A DNA stretch of 49,795 nt from Solirubrobacteraceae bacterium. Lineage in GTDB: Bacteria > Actinomycetota > Thermoleophilia > Solirubrobacterales > Solirubrobacteraceae. Position 1 is the stretch's first letter; every line of letters begins with the position of its first letter. The DNA lies in assembly GCA_024711025.1 (NCBI GenBank), contig JANJTP010000034.1:1-49795 (forward strand). The letters are read 5' to 3'. Below are positions 16,232 through 24,360 of this stretch, one piece after another. The position numbers were made by a program, and so were the translations under genes. The notes beneath the pieces were generated by a model. That model ran no database searches. It was not told where the DNA came from and saw only the letters and a list, made by a program, of their open reading frames with translations.

Positions 16232-16684
16232 CTACGCCGCGAGCGCCAGCTCGCGGCGCTCCACGGCCACGGCTTCCGCGAAGACTCCGGTCGCCTCCGT
16301 CTCCGCAAGGTGCTGATGCGAGGGGCAGTAGCCGTCCACGTGTGCCGGCACGCGCTGGCACGGCGTGCCGCGACGCGTGGTCGCCCGGCACTGCAGCGGG
16401 TTCCCGAACGCGTCACGTCCGTGCGTCGTCAGACTCGCCAGCAGCTCGTCAGCGGTGTCGACGTACTCCCGGACGACGTTCCAGACCCGCGCCTGCGACT
16501 GAATCGCGAAGTGGCCTCGCACGTCGCGGAAGAGCGTGCGCGCCGGCTGGGCGAAGTAGTGGCGATCGGTCGCCAGGCGCTCGATCGTCTGCTCGCAGGC
16601 GTGCAGCACCTGGACGTGCCCTTCGCGGCCGGTGACGATCTCACCGGCGAGCTCCCGATAGATCGCTCTGCTCACCTGATACAT
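16232..16684 (-). CDS. Helical protein with Cys/His zinc-finger-like C-terminus
   Basis: The 150-residue product begins MYQVSRAIYRELAGEIV and continues as a helical domain (HVQVLHACEQTIERLATDRHYF, VWNVVREYVDTADELL). Its C-terminal part reads CRATTRRGTPCQRVPAHVDG then YCPSHQHL. This Cys-x9-Cys...Cys-x2-His pattern, with an Arg-Arg-Gly-x-Pro core, resembles small zinc fingers seen in many bacterial and phage proteins. The N-terminal domain is unrecognised. The start is well fixed by an 11-base-spaced AGGAGG. Confidence 0.65.
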   Translation of the reverse strand: MYQVSRAIYRELAGEIVTGREGHVQVLHACEQTIERLATDRHYFAQPARTLFRDVRGHFAIQSQARVWNVVREYVDTADELLASLTTHGRDAFGNPLQCRATTRRGTPCQRVPAHVDGYCPSHQHLAETEATGVFAEAVAVERRELALAA

Positions 16685-16695
16685 CGCGAATGGAT

Positions 16696-16701
16696 CCTCC
16701 T
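16696..16701 (-). promoter_or_regulatory. Strong Shine-Dalgarno sequence
   Basis: AGGAGG on the minus strand lies 11 bases before the ATG at 16684. It is one of few canonical sites in the window and sits in a less GC-rich 146-base leader after nadB. Confidence 0.7.
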
Positions 16702-16830
16702 GCTCGGGGTCCGTTGCGTTTCGCGCCTCCCAACGCGGGTTTCGGAATTCTCCGCAAGGCGTATGAACCCTGGAACACAGCGAAGATGAAGTTCTTGTTA
16801 AGGAGGCGCCCGACGGCCGCCCCCCGGCGA

Positions 16831-18282
16831 TCACCAGCGCTCGAACGCCGGCTGCCCGTTCCGCACGACCGCGTGGTGCAGGTCCAGCGCGGGGTCTGTG
16901 CGCGGGAACTCGCGCCGCACGTGCGAGCCGCGCGTCTCCTCGCGGGCCAGGGCGCACGCGGCAACCAGGCGTGCGAGCGGGTGCGGATCGTCGAGCAGCT
17001 CACGCAGGCCCGCGTCGTCGCGCACCAGGCCCGCGTTGCGCCACATCGAGTGGCGCGTCTCGCGGGCGGGGAGCGGCAGCGGCTCGGGGGAGGGGGGCCG
17101 GTAGGCGGTCGGTCGCGGCGCCGGCTCGTCGAGCGCGGCGCGGGCCGCCCGGGCGCCGAAGACGACGCACTCCGACAGCGAGTTGGAGGCCAGGCGATTC
17201 GCGCCGTGCAGGCCGGTGCAGGCCGACTCGCCGACGACGTACAGGCCCGGCACCCCGGCATGCCCGACGAGGTTCACCACGACCCCGCCCATCACGTAGT
17301 GCGAGGCGGGCGCGACCGGCACGAGCTCGGTCGTCGGATCGAGCCCGGCCTCTCGCAGAGCCTCGACGACGTTCGGGAAGCGCCCGGGGTCGACGGCGCG
17401 CATGTCCAGGTGGACGCATGACGCCCGCTCGCGCTCCATCACCTCCCAGACGGCGCGCGAGACCTCGTCCCGCGGCGCCAGCTCGTCGACGAAGCGCTCG
17501 CCATCCGGCCCGTGGAGCGTCGCACCCTCGCCGCGGATCGCCTCGGTGACGAGGAACCCCTCGCGACCGGCGACGCCGGTCACCGCGGTCGGGTGGAACT
17601 GCACGAACTCGAGGTCGGCGACGGCCGCGCCCGCGGAGCGAGCGAGCAGGATGCCGATCCCGAGCGAGCCGGGCGGGTTCGTGGTCCGCCGCCAGAGCGC
17701 CGCGGCGCCGCCCGTGGCGAGGATCGTGCCGCCGGCGCGCACGGCCCGCCCGTCCTCGCAGACGACTCCGACGACGCGCCCGTCCTCGCGCCACAGCCCG
17801 GCGGCGCGCACCGGCTCCAGCACGTCGACCTTGGGATGGCTCGCCAGCACCGCCGAGAGCTGGCGAGCGACGCGCCGGCCGGTGGCGCTGCCGCCGGCGT
17901 GCACGATGCGGCGCCTCGAGTGGCCGCCCTCCAGGCCCAGCGCGAGGTTGCCGTGGCGATCGGCGTCGAAGCGGATGCCCAGGCGCTGCAGCTCGACGAT
18001 CTTCGCCGGCGCCTCACGGGTCAGCACCTCGGCCGCGGAGCGACGCACCAGGCCGCGGCCGGCGCGCTCGGTGTCCGCGAGGTGGAGCTCGGGGGAGTCG
18101 TCGACCGCCAGCGCGGCGGCCAGCCCGCCCTGCGCCCAGTAGCTCGCCGTCTGTGCCAGCGGCGTCGCGCTGACGACGGCGACCCGCGCGCCGGCGCTGG
18201 CGGCCGTCAGCGCGGCGATCAGCCCGGCGGCCCCTGCGCCGACGACGACCACCTCGGCGTCGATGCGGTCCGCGGCTCTCAT
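16831..18282 (-). CDS. nadB: L-aspartate oxidase
   Basis: This 483-residue flavoprotein is the first enzyme of de novo NAD synthesis (L-aspartate to iminoaspartate). It has the FAD loop VVVVGAGAAGLIAAL, SYWAQGGLAAAL, the family block HPTAVTGVAGREGFLVTEAIRGEGA, HLDMRAV, SHYVMGGVVVNL and GLYVVGESACTGLHGANRLASNSL. The GEGA/HPTA pattern and short C-terminal helical domain favour NadB over succinate dehydrogenase flavoprotein. No nadA or nadC is adjacent. Its ATG is only 19 bases from the divergent deacetylase-family start. Confidence 0.9.
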   Translation of the reverse strand: MRAADRIDAEVVVVGAGAAGLIAALTAASAGARVAVVSATPLAQTASYWAQGGLAAALAVDDSPELHLADTERAGRGLVRRSAAEVLTREAPAKIVELQRLGIRFDADRHGNLALGLEGGHSRRRIVHAGGSATGRRVARQLSAVLASHPKVDVLEPVRAAGLWREDGRVVGVVCEDGRAVRAGGTILATGGAAALWRRTTNPPGSLGIGILLARSAGAAVADLEFVQFHPTAVTGVAGREGFLVTEAIRGEGATLHGPDGERFVDELAPRDEVSRAVWEVMERERASCVHLDMRAVDPGRFPNVVEALREAGLDPTTELVPVAPASHYVMGGVVVNLVGHAGVPGLYVVGESACTGLHGANRLASNSLSECVVFGARAARAALDEPAPRPTAYRPPSPEPLPLPARETRHSMWRNAGLVRDDAGLRELLDDPHPLARLVAACALAREETRGSHVRREFPRTDPALDLHHAVVRNGQPAFERW

Positions 18283-18287
18283 CGCCG

Positions 18288-18298
18288 GGTACCGTACC
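18288..18298. promoter_or_regulatory. Two-way -10 palindrome between nadB and the deacetylase gene
   Basis: GGTAC-C-GTACC is symmetric apart from its central base. It gives TACCGT on the plus strand, six bases before the GTG at 18302, and TACGGT on the minus strand, eight bases before the nadB ATG. One short element could thus start two leaderless transcripts. Confidence 0.5.
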
Positions 18299-18301
18299 GG
18301 C

Positions 18302-19315
18302 GTGCGCCCGATCGTCCTGCGCCACGACGCCTCGCGCCTGCACGACACCGGCGAGCACCCCGAGCGGATCGAGCGGATCGTCGCGGTCGAGCGCGAGCTC
18401 TCGGGGCGCGGCTGGCTCGGCTGGGAGGTCGTCGACTCACCCCGTGCAAGCGACGCCCAGCTCGGGGCGGTGCACAGCGCGGCACACGTCGCGCGGGTCG
18501 AGGCGCTGTGCCGCTCGGGCGGCGGAGCGCTCGATCCGGACACGGTCGTCGGCGCCCACTCGTGCGAGGCGGCGCGGCGTGCCGCCGGCGGCGCCGCGGC
18601 GCTCGTCGACGCGCTGCTCGGCGGGACGCCGGTCGGTGCGGCCCTGCACCGCCCGCCCGGGCACCACGCCGACGCGACCCACGCGATGGGCTTCTGCCTC
18701 TTCAACAGCATCGCGGTCGCCGCCCGCCACGCGATCGGCGCGCACGGGCTGGAGCGGGTGCTCGTCCTCGACTGGGACGTGCACCACGGCAACGGCACCA
18801 ACGACATCTTCCACGAGGACCCGCGCGTCCTGTTCGCGTCGATCCACCAGTCGCCGCTCTATCCGGGCACCGGCCGGGCGGACGACTCCGGCTCCGGCGC
18901 CGGAGCCGGCTTCACGGTCAACCTGCCGGTCCCGGCGGGCTCCGGCGACGCGCTCTTCACGGCGCTCGTCGATCACGTCGTCGTGCCGGCGGCGCTCGCC
19001 TACGAGCCGCAGCTGGTCCTCGTGTCGGCCGGCTTCGACGCGCACGCCGACGACCCGCTCGGCGGCTGCGAGGTGACCGAGCGCGGCTTCGCAGCGATGG
19101 CTGCGAGCACGCGCCGGCTTGCGGCCGGGCTCGGCGCACCGCTCGGCATCGTGCTCGAGGGCGGCTATGACCTGGGAGCGCTGACCCGCTCGCTAATCGC
19201 CGTCCTCGAGACCGTCGCACGCGATCCGGCGGTCCTGCCCGCCGGCGATGCGGCGCCGCATCCGCTGGCGGTCGAGGCGGCCCGCGCCGTGGGCGCGCGG
19301 ACGCCGCTCGGCTGA
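18302..19315 (+). CDS. Histone deacetylase-family amidohydrolase (AcuC-like)
   Basis: This 337-residue protein has the arginase/deacetylase fold. Catalytic features are visible: HRPPGHHADATHAMGFCLFN (tandem His), DWDVHHGNGTNDIF (zinc Asp and His), SAGFDAHADDPLGG (zinc Asp) and LEGGYDLGAL. Bacterial members deacetylate acetyl-lysine (AcuC acting on acetyl-CoA synthetase), acetylpolyamines or small amides. The pairing with nadB hints at acetyl-lysine or NAD-linked regulation, but this class is zinc-dependent, not NAD-dependent, so that is weak. Confidence 0.88.
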   Translation: MRPIVLRHDASRLHDTGEHPERIERIVAVERELSGRGWLGWEVVDSPRASDAQLGAVHSAAHVARVEALCRSGGGALDPDTVVGAHSCEAARRAAGGAAALVDALLGGTPVGAALHRPPGHHADATHAMGFCLFNSIAVAARHAIGAHGLERVLVLDWDVHHGNGTNDIFHEDPRVLFASIHQSPLYPGTGRADDSGSGAGAGFTVNLPVPAGSGDALFTALVDHVVVPAALAYEPQLVLVSAGFDAHADDPLGGCEVTERGFAAMAASTRRLAAGLGAPLGIVLEGGYDLGALTRSLIAVLETVARDPAVLPAGDAAPHPLAVEAARAVGARTPLG

Positions 19316-19325
19316 CCGGCCCGCG

Positions 19326-19742
19326 CTACGGCTGCGAGGTCGCCTCGGGCGCCGTCGCCGTCGGCGCGGGGGCGCCGGTGCCCGTCGTGGTGGGGCCCGG
19401 GGTCGCCGGCGGGGGAACGATCTTCGTCCCGGGAGCCGGCAGGGCGCCGGGCTGGAGCGTCGTCGTCGTCGTGATCGTCCGCGGCGAGGGCGGGTCGTCG
19501 TCGGTGATCGCGACGAACGCCGCCGCAAGGACCCCGAGCGCGATCGCGGCCAGTGCGATCAGCGCGGCGATCGGCCGCCGCCATCGCGGCGCCGCAGCGA
19601 TCACGGTGCGTGCCGGGTCGCCGCAGCGCAGGCACCAGTCCTGGTCCTCGGCGAGCGGGTCGCCGCAGCGCGGGCAGGGCGCCGCGGCGGGCGGGGCCTC
19701 CGGCGTCCACGGGGCCGCTCCGGACGTCCAGGGGACGCTCAT
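19326..19742 (-). CDS. Zinc-ribbon membrane protein with low-complexity tail
   Basis: The 138-residue product begins MSVPWTSGAAPW. A zinc ribbon (CPRCGDPLAEDQDWCLRCG) is followed by one membrane helix (PIAALIALAAIALGVLAAAF) and a Thr/Pro/Ala-rich tail (TITTTTTLQPG, PGPTTTGTGAPAPTATAP). The tail is probably outside the cell, with the ribbon inside. It overlaps the next zinc-ribbon gene by four bases, so the two are co-expressed and may interact. Function unknown. Confidence 0.65.
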   Translation of the reverse strand: MSVPWTSGAAPWTPEAPPAAAPCPRCGDPLAEDQDWCLRCGDPARTVIAAAPRWRRPIAALIALAAIALGVLAAAFVAITDDDPPSPRTITTTTTLQPGALPAPGTKIVPPPATPGPTTTGTGAPAPTATAPEATSQP

Positions 19743-20656
19743 CGGGGCGGCGTCGGGAACTGCTGGGTCGCCGGGTGCCCGGTGGTCCCGTTCGTGCCGG
19801 GCGATCCCGGTGAAATGGCCGCGGGCCCGTGCGGCCCCGCCGGCGGCTGACCGGGCGGGCCGTGGAACGCGGCGCCGGGCTCGCCGCCGACGCCGGCGAG
19901 CGTGCGCGGCCCGCCGAACGCCAAGCCGCAGTTGGGGCAGAAGCGCGCCTCGGTGCCGTGCAGCGCGCCGCAGCGAACGCACGCCGAGACCCCTGGGATG
20001 AACAGCTCGTCGAACGGGGCTCGGCAGTCCAGGACGTCCTCGATGGCGCGCAGCTCGCGATCGACCGCGTCGATCGCGGCGACCTTGCCCTCGATGAGCT
20101 GCTCGCCGGGTCGCCGGAAGCGGTGCTGGTCGAAGACGAGCCCACCGAGGTCGCGGAATCCGAGCTCGCGCACCTCGCGCAGGAAGCGCAGCCGGCGGCG
20201 CAGGCGCCCGCGCTCGCGAAAGCCGAGGCGGCGCGGCGCAGACGGAGCGGGAGCGGCGGGCTCGGTCGCGTCCGCCTGCTCCGCGGCGCCCTGGGCGGGC
20301 GGCCGATCGGCGGGTGACGGCGGCGCCGCGTGTCGCCGTCCGCCGGCAAGCGGGTCGCCCTGCGGCACCGGCTCGGCGGGCGCGGTCGCCGGCTCGGCGG
20401 GCGCCGCCGCATGCTGCGGCCGGTCGGCGAGCGGGTCGCCCTGCGGCGCGAGCTCGGGCTCGCCCGGGCTCGAGTGCAGGATCGCCGTCGCCTCGCCCCC
20501 CGGAGGCGGCACGCTCGTGAGGGTCGCGTCGGACGGCGCGCGATCGGGCTCGTCCGCGGGCGTGCGGGCTCCGCCGGTCCCGGAAGCGGTGGCATCGGTT
20601 GCGGGTTCGCCGGTGGTCGCCGGGCTCCGCTGGATGATCCAGTTCCTCAGCCCCAT
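19739..20656 (-). CDS. Zinc-ribbon scaffold-like protein with disordered N-terminus
   Basis: This 305-residue protein has a long Pro/Ala/Glu-rich N-terminal half containing an internal repeat (PQGDPLADRPQHAA and PQGDPLAGGRRHAA). A helical charged region (RRLGFRERGRLRRRLRFL, FIREVREL-like) follows, then a zinc ribbon (CVRCGALHGTEARFCPNCG), then a Gly/Pro tail. Basic residues near the helical core might bind nucleic acid or membrane surface. It is the upstream partner of the membrane zinc-ribbon protein. I do not recognise a family. Confidence 0.6.
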   Translation of the reverse strand: MGLRNWIIQRSPATTGEPATDATASGTGGARTPADEPDRAPSDATLTSVPPPGGEATAILHSSPGEPELAPQGDPLADRPQHAAAPAEPATAPAEPVPQGDPLAGGRRHAAPPSPADRPPAQGAAEQADATEPAAPAPSAPRRLGFRERGRLRRRLRFLREVRELGFRDLGGLVFDQHRFRRPGEQLIEGKVAAIDAVDRELRAIEDVLDCRAPFDELFIPGVSACVRCGALHGTEARFCPNCGLAFGGPRTLAGVGGEPGAAFHGPPGQPPAGPHGPAAISPGSPGTNGTTGHPATQQFPTPPR

Positions 20657-20662
20657 CGCGCT

Positions 20663-21628
20663 CTAGTCGAGTCCGCGGCGAGACCCGACGCGGCGCGAGT
20701 CTAGCGGCTCGTCGAGCAGCTCACGCCACGTCGCCAGCACGCGCTCGGCCATCTCCCGCGCCCCGAAGCGCTCGGCCTGCGCTCGTCCGGCGACGCGCGG
20801 ATCGTGGTCGGTCAGCAGCGCCTTGAGGACGCTCGCCCAGCGCTCCACGTCGAACGGCGCGCACAGCGCCCCCTCGACCTCTGCGAGTGCCGCGGCATGG
20901 ATGCCGGTCGGCGTCGCCAGGACCGGCACGTCGCATGCGAGGGCTTCGAGCACCGCCAGTCCGAAGCCCTCGTGCTCGGAGGTGACGAGGACGGCGTCGG
21001 CGGAATTCACCCACAGCGGCATGCGCTCGGGCTCGATCGCGCCGGCGGTGACGAGCCGAGCCCCCGTCGCCTCGGCGACGGCCCGTGCCCGGTCGTGGCG
21101 CTTCCCGGGCCTGGCGGGGTCGGCCGGGAAGAGCAGGAGACGCTCGTGCGGGTCGAGCCCGAGCGCCTCGCGCGCGGCCGCCCGTGGGATCGGGTGGAAG
21201 CGATCGGTCGCGACGCCGCAGGGCAGCACGGCGAGCCTGCGCGCGCGGGGGAAGGCGGGGAGCGCCGCCGCGAGGCCGGGGCTGCCCGTCGCGACGAGGT
21301 CCTGCCACGGGAACGCGGCGGCGGTGATCCAGCGTGAGCGCGGGTGACGGACGTCGGTGCCGTGGAGCGTCACGAGTCGCCTGCGGGCGCGTGCCGCGAG
21401 CGCCGGCCAGGCCGTGAGGCCGAAGTGCGCGTGGACGATGTCGACGGGCGGGTGACGGCGCAGCGCGCGTGCCGCGCCCGCATAGCCGCCCGGCGTGAAG
21501 GCGAAGACGTCGAGCTCGACGTCGGGCGCCTGCAGCGCCCGCAGCGCCGAGACCTGGTCGCGCACGAAGCTGCCGAGCGCCGGCTTCGCCGGGCTCGGCC
21601 ACATGTTCGTCACGACGAGTGCGCGCAT
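20663..21628 (-). CDS. GT-B glycosyltransferase (GT4-like)
   Basis: The ATG at 21628 gives 321 residues. It opens MRALVVTNMWPSPAKPALGSFV, typical of family 4 glycosyltransferases, with HAHFGLTAW and LVTLHGTDVRHPRS in the acceptor domain and SEHEGFGLAVLEALACDVPV (the donor-site E-x7-E) in the C-terminal domain. It transfers sugar from a nucleotide-sugar, perhaps to envelope glycolipid or polysaccharide. No other sugar gene is adjacent, so the acceptor is unknown. The family is usually 350-400 residues, so this one is compact. Confidence 0.82.
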   Translation of the reverse strand: MRALVVTNMWPSPAKPALGSFVRDQVSALRALQAPDVELDVFAFTPGGYAGAARALRRHPPVDIVHAHFGLTAWPALAARARRRLVTLHGTDVRHPRSRWITAAAFPWQDLVATGSPGLAAALPAFPRARRLAVLPCGVATDRFHPIPRAAAREALGLDPHERLLLFPADPARPGKRHDRARAVAEATGARLVTAGAIEPERMPLWVNSADAVLVTSEHEGFGLAVLEALACDVPVLATPTGIHAAALAEVEGALCAPFDVERWASVLKALLTDHDPRVAGRAQAERFGAREMAERVLATWRELLDEPLDSRRVGSRRGLD

Positions 21629-21930
21629 CTGGTTCGGGGCTGGAGAGCTTGTGGGACGTGCGGCGTCTGTTCGGCATCGATCGGTCCGCGGCGCGCGGAC
21701 GGCCGACCGCGAACCTAGACGATGGCCGACTCGGTGGATGGCGGACTGCGACGCCGGGGCGGGGAAGCAGCGTCGGAGCCGCGCGCCGCCCACGGTCGGC
21801 GGCGCCTCGCGATGCGCTCGTGGCGCCGCGCCGCAGATCCGTCACCGGGCCTGCGCGAAGCGGCGGTGGACTCGTCACGCGATCGCTCGCAGACTCGGCG
21901 GCGCCTCGATCCACGACAAGGAAGGACGCC
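21629..21930. other. Divergent intergenic region
   Basis: No credible gene is seen in these 302 bases between the glycosyltransferase and the pilin-like gene. A perfect dyad GTCCGCG-GCG-CGCGGAC lies at 21684-21700, flanked by CGGTC and GACCG, and could be an operator. No TANNNT element precedes the glycosyltransferase start. Confidence 0.4.
21918..21925 (+). promoter_or_regulatory. Shine-Dalgarno of the pilin-like gene
   Basis: AAGGAAGG ends five bases before the ATG at 21931 and fixes that start. Confidence 0.65.
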
Positions 21931-22164
21931 ATGGGCTACCGCATCATCGGCCGCATGCACGCGGCGCTGCACCACGCGCTGCGCGACGCGCGCTCGCAGT
22001 CCGGCCAGGGAACCGTCGAGTACGTCGCGTTGATCCTCCTGGTCGCCGGCGTGCTGGCCGGCGTCATCGCCGTCGCCGGAGGCCTGAAGGGCGGTGGGAT
22101 CGCCCAGGCGGTCGTCGGCAAGATGAAGGCGGCGATCGAGGAGGTCGGGCGGGGCGGGCGGTAG
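21931..22164 (+). CDS. Flp-pilin/TadE-like small membrane peptide
   Basis: This 77-residue protein has a basic N-terminal region, then SQSGQGTVEYVALILLVAGV. The GQ-GTVEY context followed by a hydrophobic helix is that of class III (prepilin-like) signal peptides in Flp pilins and TadE-like pseudopilins, which are cut before the helix. The C-terminal third is a short amphipathic region (GIAQAVVGKMKAAIEEV). No prepilin peptidase or Tad machinery is nearby, so assembly would need genes elsewhere. Its stop codon TAG forms part of the murI -10 element. Confidence 0.65.
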   Translation: MGYRIIGRMHAALHHALRDARSQSGQGTVEYVALILLVAGVLAGVIAVAGGLKGGGIAQAVVGKMKAAIEEVGRGGR

Positions 22165-22167
22165 TCT
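22162..22167 (+). promoter_or_regulatory. Leaderless-type -10 element of murI
   Basis: TAGTCT, whose TAG is the stop codon of the pilin-like gene, ends six bases before the GTG at 22174. Confidence 0.4.
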
Positions 22168-22173
22168 CGCCGC

Positions 22174-23025
22174 GTGCCCGGCCCGAGCGATCCGCGTGAG
22201 CGGCCGATCGCCGTCTTCGACTCCGGCGTCGGCGGCCTCACCGTTCTCCACGAGCTGCTCGTGCAGCTTCCGCGCGAGAGCTTCGTGTACTTCGGCGACA
22301 CCGCGCGCTTCCCGTATGGCGAGCGCTCGCGCGATGAGCTCGAGCGCTTCGCCATGGAGGTCGCCGAGGAGCTGCTGGCACGCGGCGCGAAGCTGCTCGT
22401 GGTCGCCTGCAACTCGGCGACGGCGGCGGCGCTGCCGGCACTGCGGGCCCGGATGCTGCAGACGACGCTCGGCGTGGACGTGCTCGGCGTCGTCCGGCCC
22501 GAGGCGGCGCAGGCAGTGACGGCGACGCGCAACGGCCGCATCGGCCTGCTCGCCACCCCGGCGACGATCGCGAGCGGTGCGTACGGGGAGGCGGTCCACG
22601 CCGTCGACCCGTACGTCGACCTCGTCGCCGTCGCGGCTCCCGGACTGGCCACGCTGATCCAGTCGGACCGGCCGCTCGACGAGCGGCTGGTCGACGAAGT
22701 GCGCCGCCACGTCGCCCCGCTGCGCGAGGCGGGCGTCGACACCGTGATCCTCGGCTGCACCCACTACCCGCTGATCCGGCCGCTGCTGCAGCGGATGCTC
22801 GGCCGCGACGTCGCCATCGTGACCAGCGGCGCGGCGCTCGCCCGTCAGGTCGAGCACGCGCTCGACTCGCGCGGGCTGGCGAGCGCCCGCGCCGACGGCG
22901 AGGGCGACTACCGCTTCCTGTGCAGCGGAGACGCCGAGTCGTTCCGCGCGCTGGCGACCAGGTTCCTGCAGCTACCGCTCGGCCCCGTCGAGCGGGTCAC
23001 CACGAGAACGGAGGCCGTCGCGTGA
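22174..23025 (+). CDS. murI: Glutamate racemase
   Basis: This 283-residue cytoplasmic enzyme makes D-glutamate for peptidoglycan. All key motifs are seen: [11 protein letters not shown] (Asp16), [21 protein letters not shown] (Cys79) and LGCTHYPL (Cys195). The two cysteines are the acid/base pair. It starts a tight run with rph (GTGA overlap), rdgB and the CDF transporter. Confidence 0.95.
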   Translation: MPGPSDPRERPIAVFDSGVGGLTVLHELLVQLPRESFVYFGDTARFPYGERSRDELERFAMEVAEELLARGAKLLVVACNSATAAALPALRARMLQTTLGVDVLGVVRPEAAQAVTATRNGRIGLLATPATIASGAYGEAVHAVDPYVDLVAVAAPGLATLIQSDRPLDERLVDEVRRHVAPLREAGVDTVILGCTHYPLIRPLLQRMLGRDVAIVTSGAALARQVEHALDSRGLASARADGEGDYRFLCSGDAESFRALATRFLQLPLGPVERVTTRTEAVA

Positions 23026-23774
23026 CCCCAGCCCCAGAGCGCCGTCCCGACGGACGCGGCCCAGACGAGCTGCGTCCGGTGAGCATCGAACCCGGCTTCG
23101 TGCGCACGGCGTCCGGCTCGGCGCTCATCGCCTGCGGCGGCACGCGCGTGATCTGCACGGCCTCGATCGAGGCCCGGGTGCCGCGTTGGCGCGCCGGCTC
23201 GGGCCTCGGCTGGCTGACCGCCGAGTACGGGATGCTCCCCGCGTCGACCGGGCAGCGCCGGGAGCGCGACGTTACGAAGGGCCGCCCGGACGGGCGGACG
23301 GTCGAGATCCAGCGGCTGATCGGTCGCTCGCTGCGCGGCGTCGTGGACTTCGCGGCGCTCGGCGAGCGCTCGATCTACGTCGACTGCGACGTCCTGGAGG
23401 CCGACGGCGGGACGCGCTGCGCGGCGATCACCGGCGGATTCGTGGCGCTCGCCCTGGCCTGCGAGAGGCTCGTCGCGCGCGACGAGCTCGAGCGGCCTCC
23501 GCTCGTCGGATCGGTTGCCGCCGTCTCCTGCGGCATCGTCGGCGACGCGCCGCTGCTCGACCTCGACTATCTCGAGGACTCGGCGGCCGAGGTCGACGCG
23601 AACGTCGTGATGACCGGTGACGGCGGACTGGTCGAGGTCCAGGCGACGGCGGAGGGCACGCCGCTGCGCCGCGCGCATCTCGACGACCTGCTCGCGCTGG
23701 CGCAGGCCGGGATCGAGGCGCTGCGCGAGGCCCAGCGGACGGCCATCGCCGCGGGAGCCGCCGACGCGGCATGA
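23022..23774 (+). CDS. rph: Ribonuclease PH
   Basis: This 250-residue 3'-to-5' phosphorolytic exoribonuclease trims tRNA 3' ends. Typical blocks are [72 protein letters not shown] and [23 protein letters not shown]. The GTG start at 23022 overlaps the murI stop. Length and motifs are normal for a full enzyme. Confidence 0.95.
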   Translation: MTPAPERRPDGRGPDELRPVSIEPGFVRTASGSALIACGGTRVICTASIEARVPRWRAGSGLGWLTAEYGMLPASTGQRRERDVTKGRPDGRTVEIQRLIGRSLRGVVDFAALGERSIYVDCDVLEADGGTRCAAITGGFVALALACERLVARDELERPPLVGSVAAVSCGIVGDAPLLDLDYLEDSAAEVDANVVMTGDGGLVEVQATAEGTPLRRAHLDDLLALAQAGIEALREAQRTAIAAGAADAA

Positions 23775-23787
23775 GACCGGGTCTCGC

Positions 23788-24360
23788 ATGAGGCTCGTCC
23801 TCGCGACGCGCAACGACCACAAGGTCCGCGAGCTTGCGGGCCTGCTCCCGGGCTGCGTGGTGGAGCCGCTCCCGGCCGGTGTCGAGCTGCCCCCCGAGGA
23901 CGGCGCGACGTTCGCCGACAACGCGCTGGCGAAGGCGCGCGCAGCTGCCGCGGCGACCGGTAGGGCCGCGATCGCCGACGACTCGGGGATCTGCGCCGCG
24001 GCCCTCGGAGGCGAGCCCGGCGTGCGCTCAGCGCGCTGGGCCGGCGAGCGGGCGACCGACGCCGAGAACCTTGCCAAGCTGCTGGCCGAGGCTCCCGCCG
24101 GAAGCCCCCTCGCGTACGTCTGCGCGCTCGCCTACGTAGATCCGGCCGGTGGCCGGGAGCACGTCGTCGAGGGTCGCTGCGAGGGCACGCGGGCGTCGGC
24201 TCCGCGCGGCTCCGGCGGCTTCGGATACGACCCGGCGTTCGTTCCCGACGAGGACCGCAGCGGACGGACGATGGCCGAGCTCGCACCTGGCGAGAAGGAC
24301 GCCATCAGCCATCGCGGCCGCGCCGCCAGGGAGCTGAGCGCGTGGCTCGCCGGCAGCTGA
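23788..24360 (+). CDS. rdgB: RdgB/HAM1 XTP/dITP pyrophosphatase
   Basis: The 190-residue product hydrolyses non-canonical purine triphosphates (XTP, dITP) and keeps them out of DNA. Motifs are LVLATRNDHKVRELAGLL, FADNALAKARAA, ADDSGICAAALGG, GSGGFGYDPAFVPDE and KDAISHRGRA. It follows rph by 13 bases, a common order in bacteria, and its last codons overlap the CDF transporter start by 19 bases. Confidence 0.95.
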   Translation: MRLVLATRNDHKVRELAGLLPGCVVEPLPAGVELPPEDGATFADNALAKARAAAAATGRAAIADDSGICAAALGGEPGVRSARWAGERATDAENLAKLLAEAPAGSPLAYVCALAYVDPAGGREHVVEGRCEGTRASAPRGSGGFGYDPAFVPDEDRSGRTMAELAPGEKDAISHRGRAARELSAWLAGS

